Source: Chondrilla cf. caribensis | Lineage: Eukaryota > Porifera > Demospongiae > Chondrillida > Chondrillidae | Direction of reading: 5' to 3' | DNA length: 64,000 nt | Assembly (NCBI GenBank): GCA_964020155.1 | Contig: OZ026567.1 | Coordinates: 3,164,850 to 3,228,849, forward strand | Part shown: piece by piece, positions 44,110-55,845 of the stretch | Numbering within the stretch: the first letter of the stretch is position 1 | Layout: each line of letters begins with the position of its first letter | Made by a program: the position numbers and the translations under genes | The notes under the pieces: generated by a model | Seen by the model: only the letters and a program-made list of their open reading frames with translations | Databases searched by the model: none | Told to the model about the DNA's origin: nothing

Positions 44110-45758
44110 GTGTGGCTGCATGGTAGTGTTGTACCTTGCTCTCAGTTTCCCCAAGTACACTTTAAGGGGTCCAACAGCCAAGTACTCTGTCACAATCATT
44201 AGCTGGAAAAAGAAGAAGACAGTGATAGCTATAGCCTACGTACATTATGTTTTAGCTTAATATGCATTGCTTGCCATATTATGTACAGTCTAGGCCAGAA
44301 TTTGCACAAATTTATGGAACATTGGAATCCACTACACAAACACATCAGCACACCAACACACCAACCCCTGTGACTCAGGCTTATCCGGTTGTTCAATGAG
44401 ATTGACTGGTTGTTCAGCAGGTCTGTGCAGTTATCCAACTGGAATGATTGGGTGTTTGCATTCTATACTAGTGTATACTGATGTTACCCCAGAGCTAGGT
44501 AGCTATATTCGCAAACTTACTGGATCTCCTTTGTTGATCACTCCAAACAGCTTGACAATGTTGGGATGGTCAAACTGGGCCAAGATGCCTGCCTCCTGGA
44601 GGGCCTGGATCCTCCCCAGCCCCTTTTCCTGTGAAGTAACCACCTTGACTGAAACAGAGATGGGTCCCTCTTTGCTTTGCATCTTTCCCTTGTATACCTC
44701 ACAGTAGAGCTCGCTGCCCATCCTGGTCTGTAACTCCACCACTCCTCGGTCCAGTTTCGGGTAGTTGGCAGAGTGGGTTACTGTCTCGTAGGTGTTGTCC
44801 ACTGATTGCGCAGTCTTGTGGTGGGACTGTGTCATGAGAAGGATTTCACAAGATTACATCCTGCTCAGCGATTCAGCTTGTAATGGCAAATATGGTCTGC
44901 TATGACCTATGTATATGTATTTACATACAGTGTATACATATGTATGTATGTGCCTAGTAAGTAGCCGAGCCACATGACATTGGTGATAAGACCCCCTCAT
45001 GCAGCAACAGAACCTCCAGTCTCCAGTCCCAGGATTCCTATACTCACTCTCAACATTGGAAGTACTGTATGACCACCTCACAATTGAGATCAGACTGGCT
45101 GATCCCATACATATACCATGTAGATAGGATGAGGTTTTATTGTATGCATTTTGTATGGTAGACTCCAATATTCAGTACACTATGTACTTACATATGTGTG
45201 TACATACTGTAAAGTATAGACACGTATGCTTACATACATACACACATGCACGTATGTGTGTGTTCACTTAATGTTTTGGTTGTACAGTATGTACTGTATG
45301 GTAGACTCTAGTTTTTCGTATGAACTTATGTTCATACTCTAGAGTATAGGATACAGTATGCCTACGTGTGTGTGGCTGGTGAAATGTGCTCTCACATGTG
45401 GTGTATACAGAGCATATGCTCCGTCATGGCTGACAGGGACGGGTCTCTCCTCCCTGAACACCGGATAGTTTTCGCCTGTTTTTCCGTTGTCGTTCAACCC
45501 CGCTCTCCAAACACCACAGCACAGTGTACATGTACCAAATGTGATGAGTACTGCCAACAGTATTGAAGCAATGGCAGAAGCGGCAACAAAAGCATAGAAG
45601 AAGGGTGTTTTCGTGGTTTTGCTAGGCAATGTGCAATTTGTATGTGTCTGTAATGGGGATACAGGTGCTTTCAGCAGATTGCCAACAGATGGAGTTGGTA
45701 ATGTTGACTGCGTTGCTATTGGGAAAGAGATATGTGTTAGTATTATACGGGTACATTT

Positions 45759-45790
<32 letters not shown>

Positions 45791-47153
45791 TTGTGTGTGT
45801 GTGTGCGTGTGCGTGCTTGCGTGCATGCGTGCACCAGCAATGTATTGCAAAGTATTGTATGCGTACAACCTTATGGTGCATATAATCTTGCATTGTAAGC
45901 ACCTTTCAAAACAACTATATTATTTGTTATGCTGGCAACCTCATACAACCACATGTAACTGTATACAACCTTGTACAACCTTGTACAACATCACATAACC
46001 TTGTAAAATCTCATATGTACAACCTTGTACAACCTTGTAAAATCTCATATGTACAACCTTGTACAACCTTGTACAACCTAATGCTCCCTTGTACAACCTT
46101 GTAAAATCTCATATTTACAACCTTGTACAACCTTGTACAACCTAATGCTCCCTTGTACAACCTTGTAAAATCTCATATGTACAACATCACATAACCTTGT
46201 AAAATCTCATATGTACAACCTTGTACAACCTTGTACAACATCACATAACCTTGTAAAATCTCATATGTACAACCTTGTACAACCTTGTACAACCTAATGC
46301 TCCCTTGTACAACCTTGTATAACCCACATAACCTTGTACAACATTGTAATACTATACGAGTACTGAGCAATGTACACTCTGTACTGATGATACTCACCAG
46401 TTGGCTTAGTTGTTGTTGAGGATGATGGTTGCACCTTCTTCTTATAACAATCTTAAATTGAAGTAGATGATAATATATCTATCTCTAACTGACCTTGAAT
46501 CCAATTACATACTTGTACCTCACAAAATCTACGTAATATGTACTTCTTAACATGCATGTACATATGTATGTATGTATGTATGTATCTCACAACATGCATT
46601 CATGTATTTATGTACCCCTGTACATGCATTCATGTACATACATATGTATCCCTTAACATGTATGTGTTCATGTGTGTATTGCCGCATTACATGCATGTAT
46701 AGCTTCCCAAACATACAGAGTCCACAAAGTGTATTATGTGACTATTTAATTAAGTGGGCAGAAGACTCATATGATTCTTGCATCCAAATGCGTAGGGCTG
46801 GAGTTGTAACCTTTCAATATGAGAATATGCACCCATTCCTACGCACCTCTCCTAAACAAAATTTTACTTACGCAAAGACTCACTTTGAGTGACTTTGAAG
46901 ACAATTTCGAGTTTCTTGCATTGGTAGCTTGTCGATGTTGTCATTGTAAACGGAATCATACATCTGTTGATAGTGAGTGTATTATCTGAATGATGTGTTT
47001 TGTGATGCATATAATGTGTGTGTGTGTGCATGTGTGTGTGTGTGTGTGTGCGTGTGTGCGTGTGTGTGCGCGCGTGTGTGTGTGTGTGCGTGTGTGTGTG
47101 TGTGCGCGTGTGTGTGTGTGCGTGCGCGCGTGTGTGTGTGTCTGTATGTGTGT

Positions 47154-47205
<52 letters not shown>

Positions 47206-48302
47206 TTCTATGTATGTATGTCTTAAGCATGTGCCATGTCTACAAGGATGAATGTATACAAAGACAATGTTTGCTATATGTGACAAGTACTTGGAGTCAC
47301 CTTTTCTTTCTCCATTGGTGTGCTTCAATGTCGTAAAATTGAAAACCAAATTTGTCTCCCGCTTTGAATTCCATAGCATTTCTCAAATCTGTGAAGGTAT
47401 TTTTAGTTTTCACCTCAACATCCTCCCGCTGTGAATCTGAAATGATACCACTGCTGTCTTCACTCCATGTTCGGACAATTATCCACAGATTCTCCTTCCT
47501 GCATGCTTTAACGGCTGTTATCTTCCCAGTGCAGTAAAAGGCCTTGTTGGTTATCAGATACAGACCATTGGACGGCCAGTAACGGCAGGTTCCCAATGCA
47601 TCTGGATGGGATGAGGTGAGAGGACATGGATATTAAATACTTTGATACTACTTAAGTTGAATGAGTAACCGTTGGAGCATCAAATTAAGGAAAACTTGAG
47701 TGTCAATACGTAGATTGGAACACTATTTGAAGATCACCCCAGTAATGAGGCCACCTCGGCTATCTTCCAGTCACTGGAATTCATGAACTGTGTTATAGTC
47801 TATACGCTTTCAACACCAGGTTTACAGTAGGACCACCTCACAATTGAGACCATTTTGACTGGTCCAATATGTGGTCTTAATTGTGAGGTTACATTGTATA
47901 AGAGAGAATATTGTAAAGGTTTAACAGTATATTTTGTTGACTAAAATGTATTGGTGACATCGTACAAAAATATAGATATACAGTAGAATATTGCAATTAG
48001 AAGAACACTTGGGACCAGTTGGAGTGGTATCATGTGTGAGATGGTTCTAGTTCTACATAAAGTTAGGCATGATTTTAACACTTTATACTGTATGGTGTGA
48101 ATTCCTGGGATTGAGTAATAGTGGTCCTTTTAATACCCGAGGTGGTGTTCTAGCATAGTGCTACTATACTCAGTCATCTCTAAACCTTTATATTGTGTTA
48201 TTGAATCCAGCAATCCTTGTTCTCACCTACTATTCCGAGGTACGTAGAGAATATCACTAGAAGTGTTAGGGGTAAAACTGGAGCAGCCCTCACTATAGTC
48301 AT
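41071..48302 (-). CDS. Gene E: receptor pseudokinase of the same family, about 609 aa
   Basis: Eleven exons: 48302-48227, 47601-47301, 46963-46884, 46451-46398, 45715-45396, 44826-44521, 44202-44135, 43568-43421, 43038-42838, 42372-42287, 41260-41071 (1830 nt, phases all compatible). Signal peptide [20 protein letters not shown], array ectodomain ([20 protein letters not shown]), Thr-rich stalk, membrane helix near 210-236, juxtamembrane Tyr (NYPVF, AYALY, NTYETV). The kinase fold is kept to the last exon ([28 protein letters not shown]), but catalysis is not: the glycine loop reads [16 protein letters not shown] reads HKELSARN near 434-441, and DFG reads GFQ near 454-456. The beta-3 Lys (VSVK, near 338) and the alpha-C Glu remain. 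Open frames and intact splice sites argue for a functional pseudokinase receptor rather than a pseudogene. The likely role, by analogy with known receptor pseudokinases, is dimerisation or scaffolding with an active neighbour. Confidence 0.86.
41580..42005. repeat. Minisatellite, 54-bp unit, about 7.7 copies
   Basis: Unit contains CACAATGTCACATACTGTAC and ACACAAAGTCACCAGCAGTAC. Because 54 is a multiple of three, long frames stay open on both strands. It lies in the last intron of gene E. Confidence 0.95.
42145..42268. repeat. Tandem repeat, about 26-bp unit, 4-5 copies
   Basis: Unit ACTGTACCATACGCACAAGG followed by ACTCAT; next to the 54-bp minisatellite and sharing its CATACTGTAC core. Confidence 0.85.
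42499..42667. mobile_element. MITE, CAGTGAAT family (inverted)
   Basis: Starts CAGTGAATTCTCATCAATCT and ends GAATTAATGACGATTCACTG. In an intron of gene E. Confidence 0.75.
44056..44107. repeat. (GT)n microsatellite in gene E
   Basis: Pure GT run about 28 bases downstream (transcript sense) of the hinge exon of gene E. Confidence 0.95.
45950..46345. repeat. Tandem array of ACAACCTTGT-based units
   Basis: Nested repeats of TACAACCTTGTACAACCTTG, AAAATCTCATATGTACAACC and CCTAATGCTCCCTTGTACAA, forming a higher-order minisatellite in an ectodomain-stalk intron of gene E. Confidence 0.9.
47015..47204. repeat. (GT)n with GCGTGTG interruptions in gene E
   Basis: Intronic GT/GC tract between two ectodomain exons of gene E, with a pure GT run at its end. 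Confidence 0.93.
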
Positions 48303-49529
48303 TGTTTACTACGTCAGGTCTTTCATTCACTACTCCTCCACATCAGCCTGGTGTGTGTATCGTCTACTAAACCTGGCACTTTCCTCCAATCGTCCACAAT
48401 ACTAAAGTCTACAATATCCTTAGTACAAATTAATATACACCTTCTACCATTAGTTCCTAGGTATGTACAGAGTCATAGTACTGTACTTATGTCATTACGT
48501 TTCTAGAAAGTTCCACTACATATGTAACTATATGTGTCTATGTATATGTACGTATATACTTCCTTCATGTGTTTGTTTTGTATACATTGTTGTGTATGAG
48601 TACTGAATGGATATCCTACTGTTCAAGTTGACTGTTGTGCATAACTAGTGGTCGGCCAGTGACAATACATGAATGGTGGCTTTTGTTTGGGTGAACTGCT
48701 CAAGTAGGAAGAAGGGCATGTTCAAGGAATTGCAAAACTCATTCAAATATGCATATTACATAATATACACACATTCACACAAACATACACATATGTACGT
48801 ACACACATGCAACATACATGCACCACATACACACCCATACCCACACACATACATGCAATACACCCACACATACACACACGATGTACACATTCACCTACCC
48901 ACGCACACAAGCATGAACTGTACTGATCACACACACACATTTATATGTACTTACATATATACACATACACAGTGGGCACAGTGCAGCCAACTTCCTGTGG
49001 GAGTAAAACCCTGGTAATTTTATGACAGCTTTTGATTGTTTACTGCTGGGGCTCTTCACCTTATTTGGAAACAGGTGTATTGTATGGAACTTGTCTGGAT
49101 TCTGAATCAAGCTGGATCTGATCTTGTCCATTGTGGATCACTAAATGGGTTTCTAATATAGAATTGCTGTTGGTATGTATCTGAGGTGTCTTTATTAGCT
49201 GCTGTGACCTTATTTTTTATTGGACTTCTAAATGTTAGGATCGAAATTTTTCAATTATTATTGAGAAACTTTGATCGATTAAATCATCACATTGTGTTAT
49301 ATATAAGTTAATATTGCTGCAAGTGAGCTGAAAATAAGACAAACTGATGATACAATTCCTATTTCAATTCTGAAATTCAAGAATTTTACATAATTATGAT
49401 ATTCAAATTAAGGTATATTTCCATTATGTCCATGTATTCTTATCTGCAGTCAGATTCTGTACATAAGGTGTGCTTTGCTTGTATATTAATAGTTCGTATA
49501 GTGTTTCTTTGCTTGTGTATTAATATTTA
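48303..49529. other. Spacer between genes F and E
   Basis: No exon seen on either strand. A CA-rich patch with ACATACACAC motifs occupies about 48765-48970. The rest is AT-rich without recognisable features. It must contain the promoter of E. Confidence 0.6.
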
Positions 49530-50677
49530 CTATAGTGTCTCTTTGCTTTCATCTTCAGTTTTACCACTACCGGATTCTTCCAAGGAGTGTACATTGGTCA
49601 CTGGGGTTGAAGGTATGTTGGTTGTTGAAACTGATTCTGTCATGGGAGAGTGTCTCTTGTGTACAATATTTGTAGAGGGTGTGCTCTGTGTTTGTGTGAT
49701 TTGAGGATTGTCAGTGGTTGCTTCTGATTTTGGATTGCGACCAGGACTAGCTGTTTGTGTTGAGATGCCGCTAACTGTGCTCTTTGAGATTTTGTCGCAG
49801 CCACTATCTGTTTGAGTTGAAATAGTGAATTCCGTTGATGTGTGCCCCTCTGTGGGTGTGTTGCATTTTGGACTTATTGTTGCAGTAAGGGATGGGGAGG
49901 TTTGTGTGTTACGTTTGGGACTGGCGGGATCACTGTGAACAGTTGATTCAAGGACTGGACAGGGATCCTCTTGTTGGTGCACGTTGTGTATTCCAAGCAC
50001 ATCTTGCAGACCGTCATGGGAGACCTTGTCTGATTCCAGTAGGGGGTGGGGATTTTCCTGCTCTGGTGTCTCGTCTGCTTCCAATACATAATAGGGATTT
50101 TCTTCTTGAGGAGTACAGCCTGATTCGAGTACATGGTAGAGGTTTTCTTGTTGGAAGGGGGTGTCTGGTTCAACCACATGATAGGGATTTTCTTGTGGGG
50201 TTTCGGCTTCAAGTACTTGGTAGAAATGTTCCTGTCCTGTTGGGGTCTGTCTCAGATCTCTCACAGATGCCACTGTTTGGTATAGCCCCTCTGGTGGTAT
50301 ACCTTCTTCTTGATCAAATACATCAAATTGACAATGTGCACCATCTGAATCTTCTGCTGGTGGTGGGTTCACCCCTTGTTCCTGTACATTGCTGACTGTG
50401 TCTTCATGATTGGAGGATGCAGTCAAGTTCTGTCTTCTTTGAGGGTTCTCCTCTATGGTCAATATGCTCATGGGATTAGTGACGGAAAGTGGTGACCCAA
50501 AGGTGTACGATGGCATCTCTTCGTAAGGTGTAGGCAAGACTCTTTGACTGTATGGTGGTACCTGGGTGTAGTTGGGAGAGTTTAGTGTAGTTGAATGAGT
50601 GCTGTTAGTAGTAATGCTTGTGTAATTGTTGACACAGAGGCTATCATGGTGTGTTGTTTAGAGTAAAATGTGTGCAT

Positions 50678-50744
<67 letters not shown>

Positions 50745-50827
50745 ATACTGTATAATTTTGAAATAATTGATATAGACAGCATGCATCAGCAATGTATTGC
50801 AAAGTATTGTATTTGTACAACCTTATG

Positions 50828-50886
<59 letters not shown>

Positions 50887-53362
50887 TGTGTGTGTGTGCA
50901 TAAATGTGTGTATGTATGTATTGTGTGTGCGCATGCATGCATTTCCTCTTTGTGTGTAAGAATGACGTTTGTATCGGTTTGTTGGGAAAATGGGGATAAT
51001 TATTATCATAACAATTATTATTTAATAGTCAAAGTGGATTTCCAGAATTTCACCAAATAAGATTCCAGCCAGCATTTTCCCTCTATGCAGTATATTTGCT
51101 GTAACCCCTGTGTACAGGTGAATGATGGTTGTACGTGTGTTGTACATTTGTACCTGGTTTTGGGTGATGGAGGGCAGCCTCATGGACTGACTTCCCACTG
51201 GAACCAGCTCCCTCCTCCTGTTTCGACCGCTCCAGGTCAAGCTTCGATTCACAGCGTCACCTCGGTAGGACTCAGTGCTCTCGTGTAGATCATCTGTTGT
51301 GTCATCATCCTGAAATCTTGTTGTCATCCCTAGAGCAGTGTGCAGTACATGCCATACATGTATATAACAAGTCACTGTACCACACACAGTAAATAGCAAA
51401 CCAACTGTGTTCAACTTACACAAAGTAGTAATATAGTGTAGTATCGATTGCATACAATGGTATTACTAAGTTAAACATGCATTATGTGTGTACAGTGAAT
51501 ACTCGTTAATCCAACGCAATTTGTTTTCAAAGAATATGATGGGTTCACGAGTTTGGGGGATTTCAACTGGATATTCATTGGTACTTGTACATTATACTGG
51601 GTACTGGGAAATTGTGGCAGATTAAAAGGTTTGGCTGATAAGGTGTTGGCAGGTTAACGAGAATTCACTGTACTCATGTATGTGCCTTTGGATTCCAGGT
51701 ATTGAGTGTGTGTTGTACCATTTTGCTACATGTATTAATAAGTAGCATTGTGCCATTCGAGGAGTAGTTTATTATAAACATATAGTCGTGTGTACATACT
51801 GTATGTAGCAGTTTATGTACAGTGTGTACATGAGCAGTTAGCAGCTATACTACTCTGTGATACTGTGCCACTAAATGCAGTGTGTGTTATCCATTGGACC
51901 TCCTTGTATGTACACTTAAAGTGTCTGTGTTCCCAATAGGTGTACTACAGCCACTGATCAGATCGAATTGCTACGATTCCCCCTTCTGACTCACCTCTAT
52001 CTGTATTGCATGTATTATTGAGAGCAAGGGAGTACAAATTTGCTGACTTTGCGGTCCTCTTTGCTCTGTACAGCGCTACAGCCAGCCCCAGCACTATCCC
52101 TCCCTCTGCAATAATTACAACTGCTAGAACACTGCACAAAGCAGCGGTAGCAGCAGTAGATGTAGTACCAGCTGTGGAGAAAAACAAGAAACTCGATTTG
52201 TACAAGTAATTAGGTAAAAATATTCTCAGGGCTGCCCCTTTTGTTCTACAATGTAGCTATTTTTCCTAAGTCTTCATATTCAGGTAGAGGCAAGACATGG
52301 ATGCATATGTATCTACACTCTTAATAATATTTTATACTGTTGTTACTGTTAATATATTCTGCATATGTAAAGTTTCTAAAATGTTGATTTATGCATGTGC
52401 TGTACCTGAATGTCTGTGTGTATTATAACAGGCTAGTTTCTCTCTTACCAGTGCTGCATTCAGTTGTTGATGTGCTGTTTTGTTTGAATGTTGTGGGCTC
52501 TCTAGTTGCATCAATCCCTTTGTTTTCACTCGTACTTAAAGTTGTCCCTATTCCCGAAGGTGTAGTTGTTGATTCTGCTGTACTTGGTTCTGGAGAAGTA
52601 CTTGATTCTAGCACTGTAATTGGTTCCAAAGAAGTGCTTGATTCTGGCGCTCTACTTGATTGTGGAGAAGTACTTGATTCTGTAGTTGTACATTTTCCCT
52701 CAGAAGTAGAGAAATTACTTGTAATCGAGTTCTCAAAGGAGTTCTGGTCACACTCCTGTAATGCTAACTTAGGTACTGTTATAACCAGCTCACCGACAAT
52801 AGTTACATTGGAGGACTTCAATAGAGTGCTTAGTTTGTACCCTACCTTCAGTTTGGGAGGTTTGTTCGAACTATTTGTGTCACAGCAACTGTACTCAAAA
52901 GTACACACATTGCCGGCTATATCCAAAGCTTGTAATACATCTTTCAAGTGCATTCCAGGACAGAGGTTTCCCTGTGAGCTGTTGGTTCCAGTCGAGTTTA
53001 TCGTTCTCCCAGAGTTGTTGGCACATTCCAGGGAGATATCTGTAGACCAATAAAGTCTCACTAATAGTACATATTGTGTGTTGTTATAGCGGAATTACAG
53101 AGGGAATCAGTCAACACCAACTCTCTACACAAAAATCTGTTGGCTCACAACATTAATCACATTTTGCTTATGTATTTGTCAGGATATGGTTCTTATTAGA
53201 AAACATGAGGTGTCTTGAATTTGGTTATGTGGGTTTTAACTGTATAATTCTTCATGTGTTAGAACTGTACTTACTTTGTGAAATTTGACATTGTTCTTTA
53301 ACCTCAGTTCTGACATAGTTGAAAGAAATGATTATTATGATGGCCTGAACTAGGTAGTTCAT
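49530..53362 (-). CDS. Gene F: single-pass membrane protein with repeated Y-x-V-L-E motifs in its tail, about 675 aa
   Basis: Five exons: 53362-53275, 53039-52449, 52171-51995, 51293-51154, 50561-49530 (2028 nt, phases compatible; the acceptor at 51293 is the least certain). Signal peptide MNYLVQAIIIIISFNYV, then an extracellular part of about 200 aa: a Cys-containing region with many N-glycosylation sites followed by a Ser/Thr/Glu-rich, mucin-like stalk (TTESSTSP, PESSTSLEP). A membrane helix (LCSVLAVVIIAEGGIVLGLAVAL) is followed by basic residues. The 340-residue last exon holds units of about 15 residues, EHFYQVLE, ENPYHVVE, ENLYHVLE and ENPYYVLE, near residues 446, 459, 474 and 489, then two copies where Tyr has become His or Cys (ENPHPLLE, EDPCPVLE). 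There is no kinase domain. I infer a phosphotyrosine docking or ITAM-like receptor; the gene family is not recognised. Confidence 0.8.
50681..50742. repeat. (GT)n microsatellite in gene F
   Basis: Pure GT run in the last intron of gene F. A second run follows at 50830-50890. Confidence 0.95.
51493..51670. mobile_element. MITE, CAGTGAAT family
   Basis: Starts CAGTGAATACTCGTTAATCC and ends GTTAACGAGAATTCACTG, flanked by TA. In an intron of gene F. Confidence 0.85.
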
Positions 53363-54198
53363 CCCTATAGTCGGTTGAGGTTCTGATTCAGCTCTTAAAG
53401 AGTCTTCAGTGGTACTCCAGTAACAGTAGAACCGTCTCCCCTATTCCACAGCCAACGAATATCGTAGTCGGTAGTTACTATAGCACTGATTATACGTAAA
53501 ACACTTCCGGTTGTGATGCAATTCTGCCACTATTGTATATTCCATTTTCAATTTACTGAATCGTTGGTTTTATATTCATTATCAGTATTAATGGGGCAGG
53601 TTTACATTCATTATCAGTATTGATGGCACGTACACAGCATGCCCACCTGTTGTTGTACTGCTGTAGTAGCTGATGCACATACAGTACAGTACAGTTATAC
53701 ATATGTATATATTTATAGTTGAACCTGTCTATATAGGTCACCAAGGGGAGCAAGAAAAGGTGTTCTCTGTAGGCAGATGGTCTATTCCACTTTGTGTATA
53801 CCAGGGAGTAATCGGGAGGGACAAAGGGATGCATTTACTACCTTACCTCCTGAAAAATGTTTCTCTCCTCCCCCTCTTCTTGTAAGATGTACCTCTTTCC
53901 TTCCAGAAGTCCTGTAATTGATGAATACTCATTAATTAGCATTAATTTACATTAATTAACATTAATTTTCGTGTTTGTCCTAGCTCCCCTTGTTCCTTTG
54001 TTTTCACAACAAGACTTTCGCCCCTCTTCCCAAGTTCCTCAACTAAACCTCATGTATTGAATTTCAGATGTTCTTGCTAGTCCATGTAGTGTGCATGTGT
54101 TAATGATATTTCCTGCCATGTACGCATGTGTGTAATTTATGGATTCATGATATAGTGGACTGTTATCCCAGTGACAGTCAGATATGACATTGCTAATA

Positions 54199-54372
54199 CA
54201 GTGGAACCTCTTAAGGACACTTTGTGACCTTAATGTTAGTCCTTATTACAGAGGTCCCTCAATTCAGAGGTCATTTAATACACTACGTACAGTACTACAC
54301 TGGGACACAGAATGGTGTCCTTATTATAGAGATTTCCACACTTCAATAGTTTGTAATAGAGAGTTTCTACTG
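54199..54372. mobile_element. MITE, CAGTGGAACC family
   Basis: Fourth copy: starts CAGTGGAACCTCTTAAGGAC, contains GGGACACAGAATGGTGTCCT, ends GAGAGTTTCTACTG, with TA on both sides. Confidence 0.8.
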
Positions 54373-54968
54373 TATGTGAAATTATTGTGTTTCATACATT
54401 AGTACATTGTGAGCACCATATCATATATAACACATAAATATACTTAGATATATATGTATGTATATTATATTTTATACAGTGTGCGTACATACTTTATTAT
54501 ATGTATTCGTTAGTTTATGTGAGCAACACCCAGTATGTATGGTTATATTATATGCTTCACACAGTATGCTTAGACTGATGTCATCAAGGTGAGGTGTTAT
54601 TAGGTACGTACAGATGAATCTGAAAGTGTTCACTGTGTATACATTGTATGAAACTGTTATTACTTGTATCGACCGTGCACTTTCAAGGAGTGCAAACATG
54701 TACTAATAAGGAGTCATAATTGCAACTAAGTGTACACTGTTGGAAAGGTGGGCATTTTGTTTGATGTTTGAGCACTTTCAAGGAATGTACTGCCCTTCCC
54801 TGGAATAGAGAAGCTGATGATCTCCATCGTCATGTGAAGGAGATCATCAGACTGAGGGAACCTATACTTAACTAAATGGGTATGTTTACGAGCATTCATT
54901 CAGCAAAAGAACAAATCATGGTGACCTTTGACCTCAAGGATCTTCATCAGTCAAAATTTAAGTGTAAC

Positions 54969-55423
54969 ATAGTTGCCAACCGTCCCGAAAATGACGGGAC
55001 ACTCACGATTTTTTGCCACTTTAATCTGCCCCACCCGAAAATCAAATATTCCAATAATTGTCCCGAATTTTCTCACCCTTCTGGATGAACTGGGACAGCA
55101 CTGTCAAATATTGGACGATTTGGGCAAGAACGCCATTTTATTTAATTCCCATTCCAAGTTGTAATTGCCAAATGTAAAAAATCAATCACAAAGGTTGTAA
55201 AATGTAGCCAGACAGACAGTGCATGATTAAACTTTAAGCTCATTTATTGTACATTTATATTCAATACTATGCATGAATCATGATACTTGTAATTTTAATG
55301 TCATTTAATACTTATGTTTGTAAATTGTAATCTCTGAATTGATGTCAACGTTTTGTTTGAGAATGACCAGACATGGCGCTAAAAGTGTGTCCCTAATTTT
55401 TATTCCTGGAGGTTGGCAACTAT
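54969..55423. mobile_element. Non-autonomous DNA element with ATAGTTGCCAACC ends
   Basis: Left end ATAGTTGCCAACC and right end GGTTGGCAACTAT are perfect inverted repeats 455 bp apart. The interior repeats GTCCCGAA motifs and has no transposase frame. Confidence 0.7.
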
Positions 55424-55845
55424 GGTGTAAGCATTACCACATCAAGCGTTACTTAGGGTCTCTGAAGTTTTTGAGCACAGCCTCAGTGTTTACACTTTGA
55501 ATGACGTATCTACGTATGCCTTTATTGGAAGTGTACGTATGTAATTGATGTCAAATGGCATTGTATGTTGAGTGTGCATCATACGTAGTATGTAGTGTGT
55601 ACATGTACATCCTGTGTTTCAAGATGTATCTTTTGGGCAGACACCTAATTCAACTGTATGTAGACAGATGCCAGTACATATTATCAATATTTCATCTCAC
55701 CACTACTCATACATACGTATATATGTACATATGTACGTATATCCATGCACACAGTACATAATATGCATAGTTTGACATGCAATACAGAATACACTGTTTC
55801 AATCAACTACACTAATATGGACACACTTGTTCTGGTTTAGTTAGT

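Larger units (their letters stand above)
53363..55845. other. Spacer between genes G and F
   Basis: No coding exon seen. It holds a MITE (54199-54372) and a larger element with inverted ends (54969-55423), both listed separately. Confidence 0.6.
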
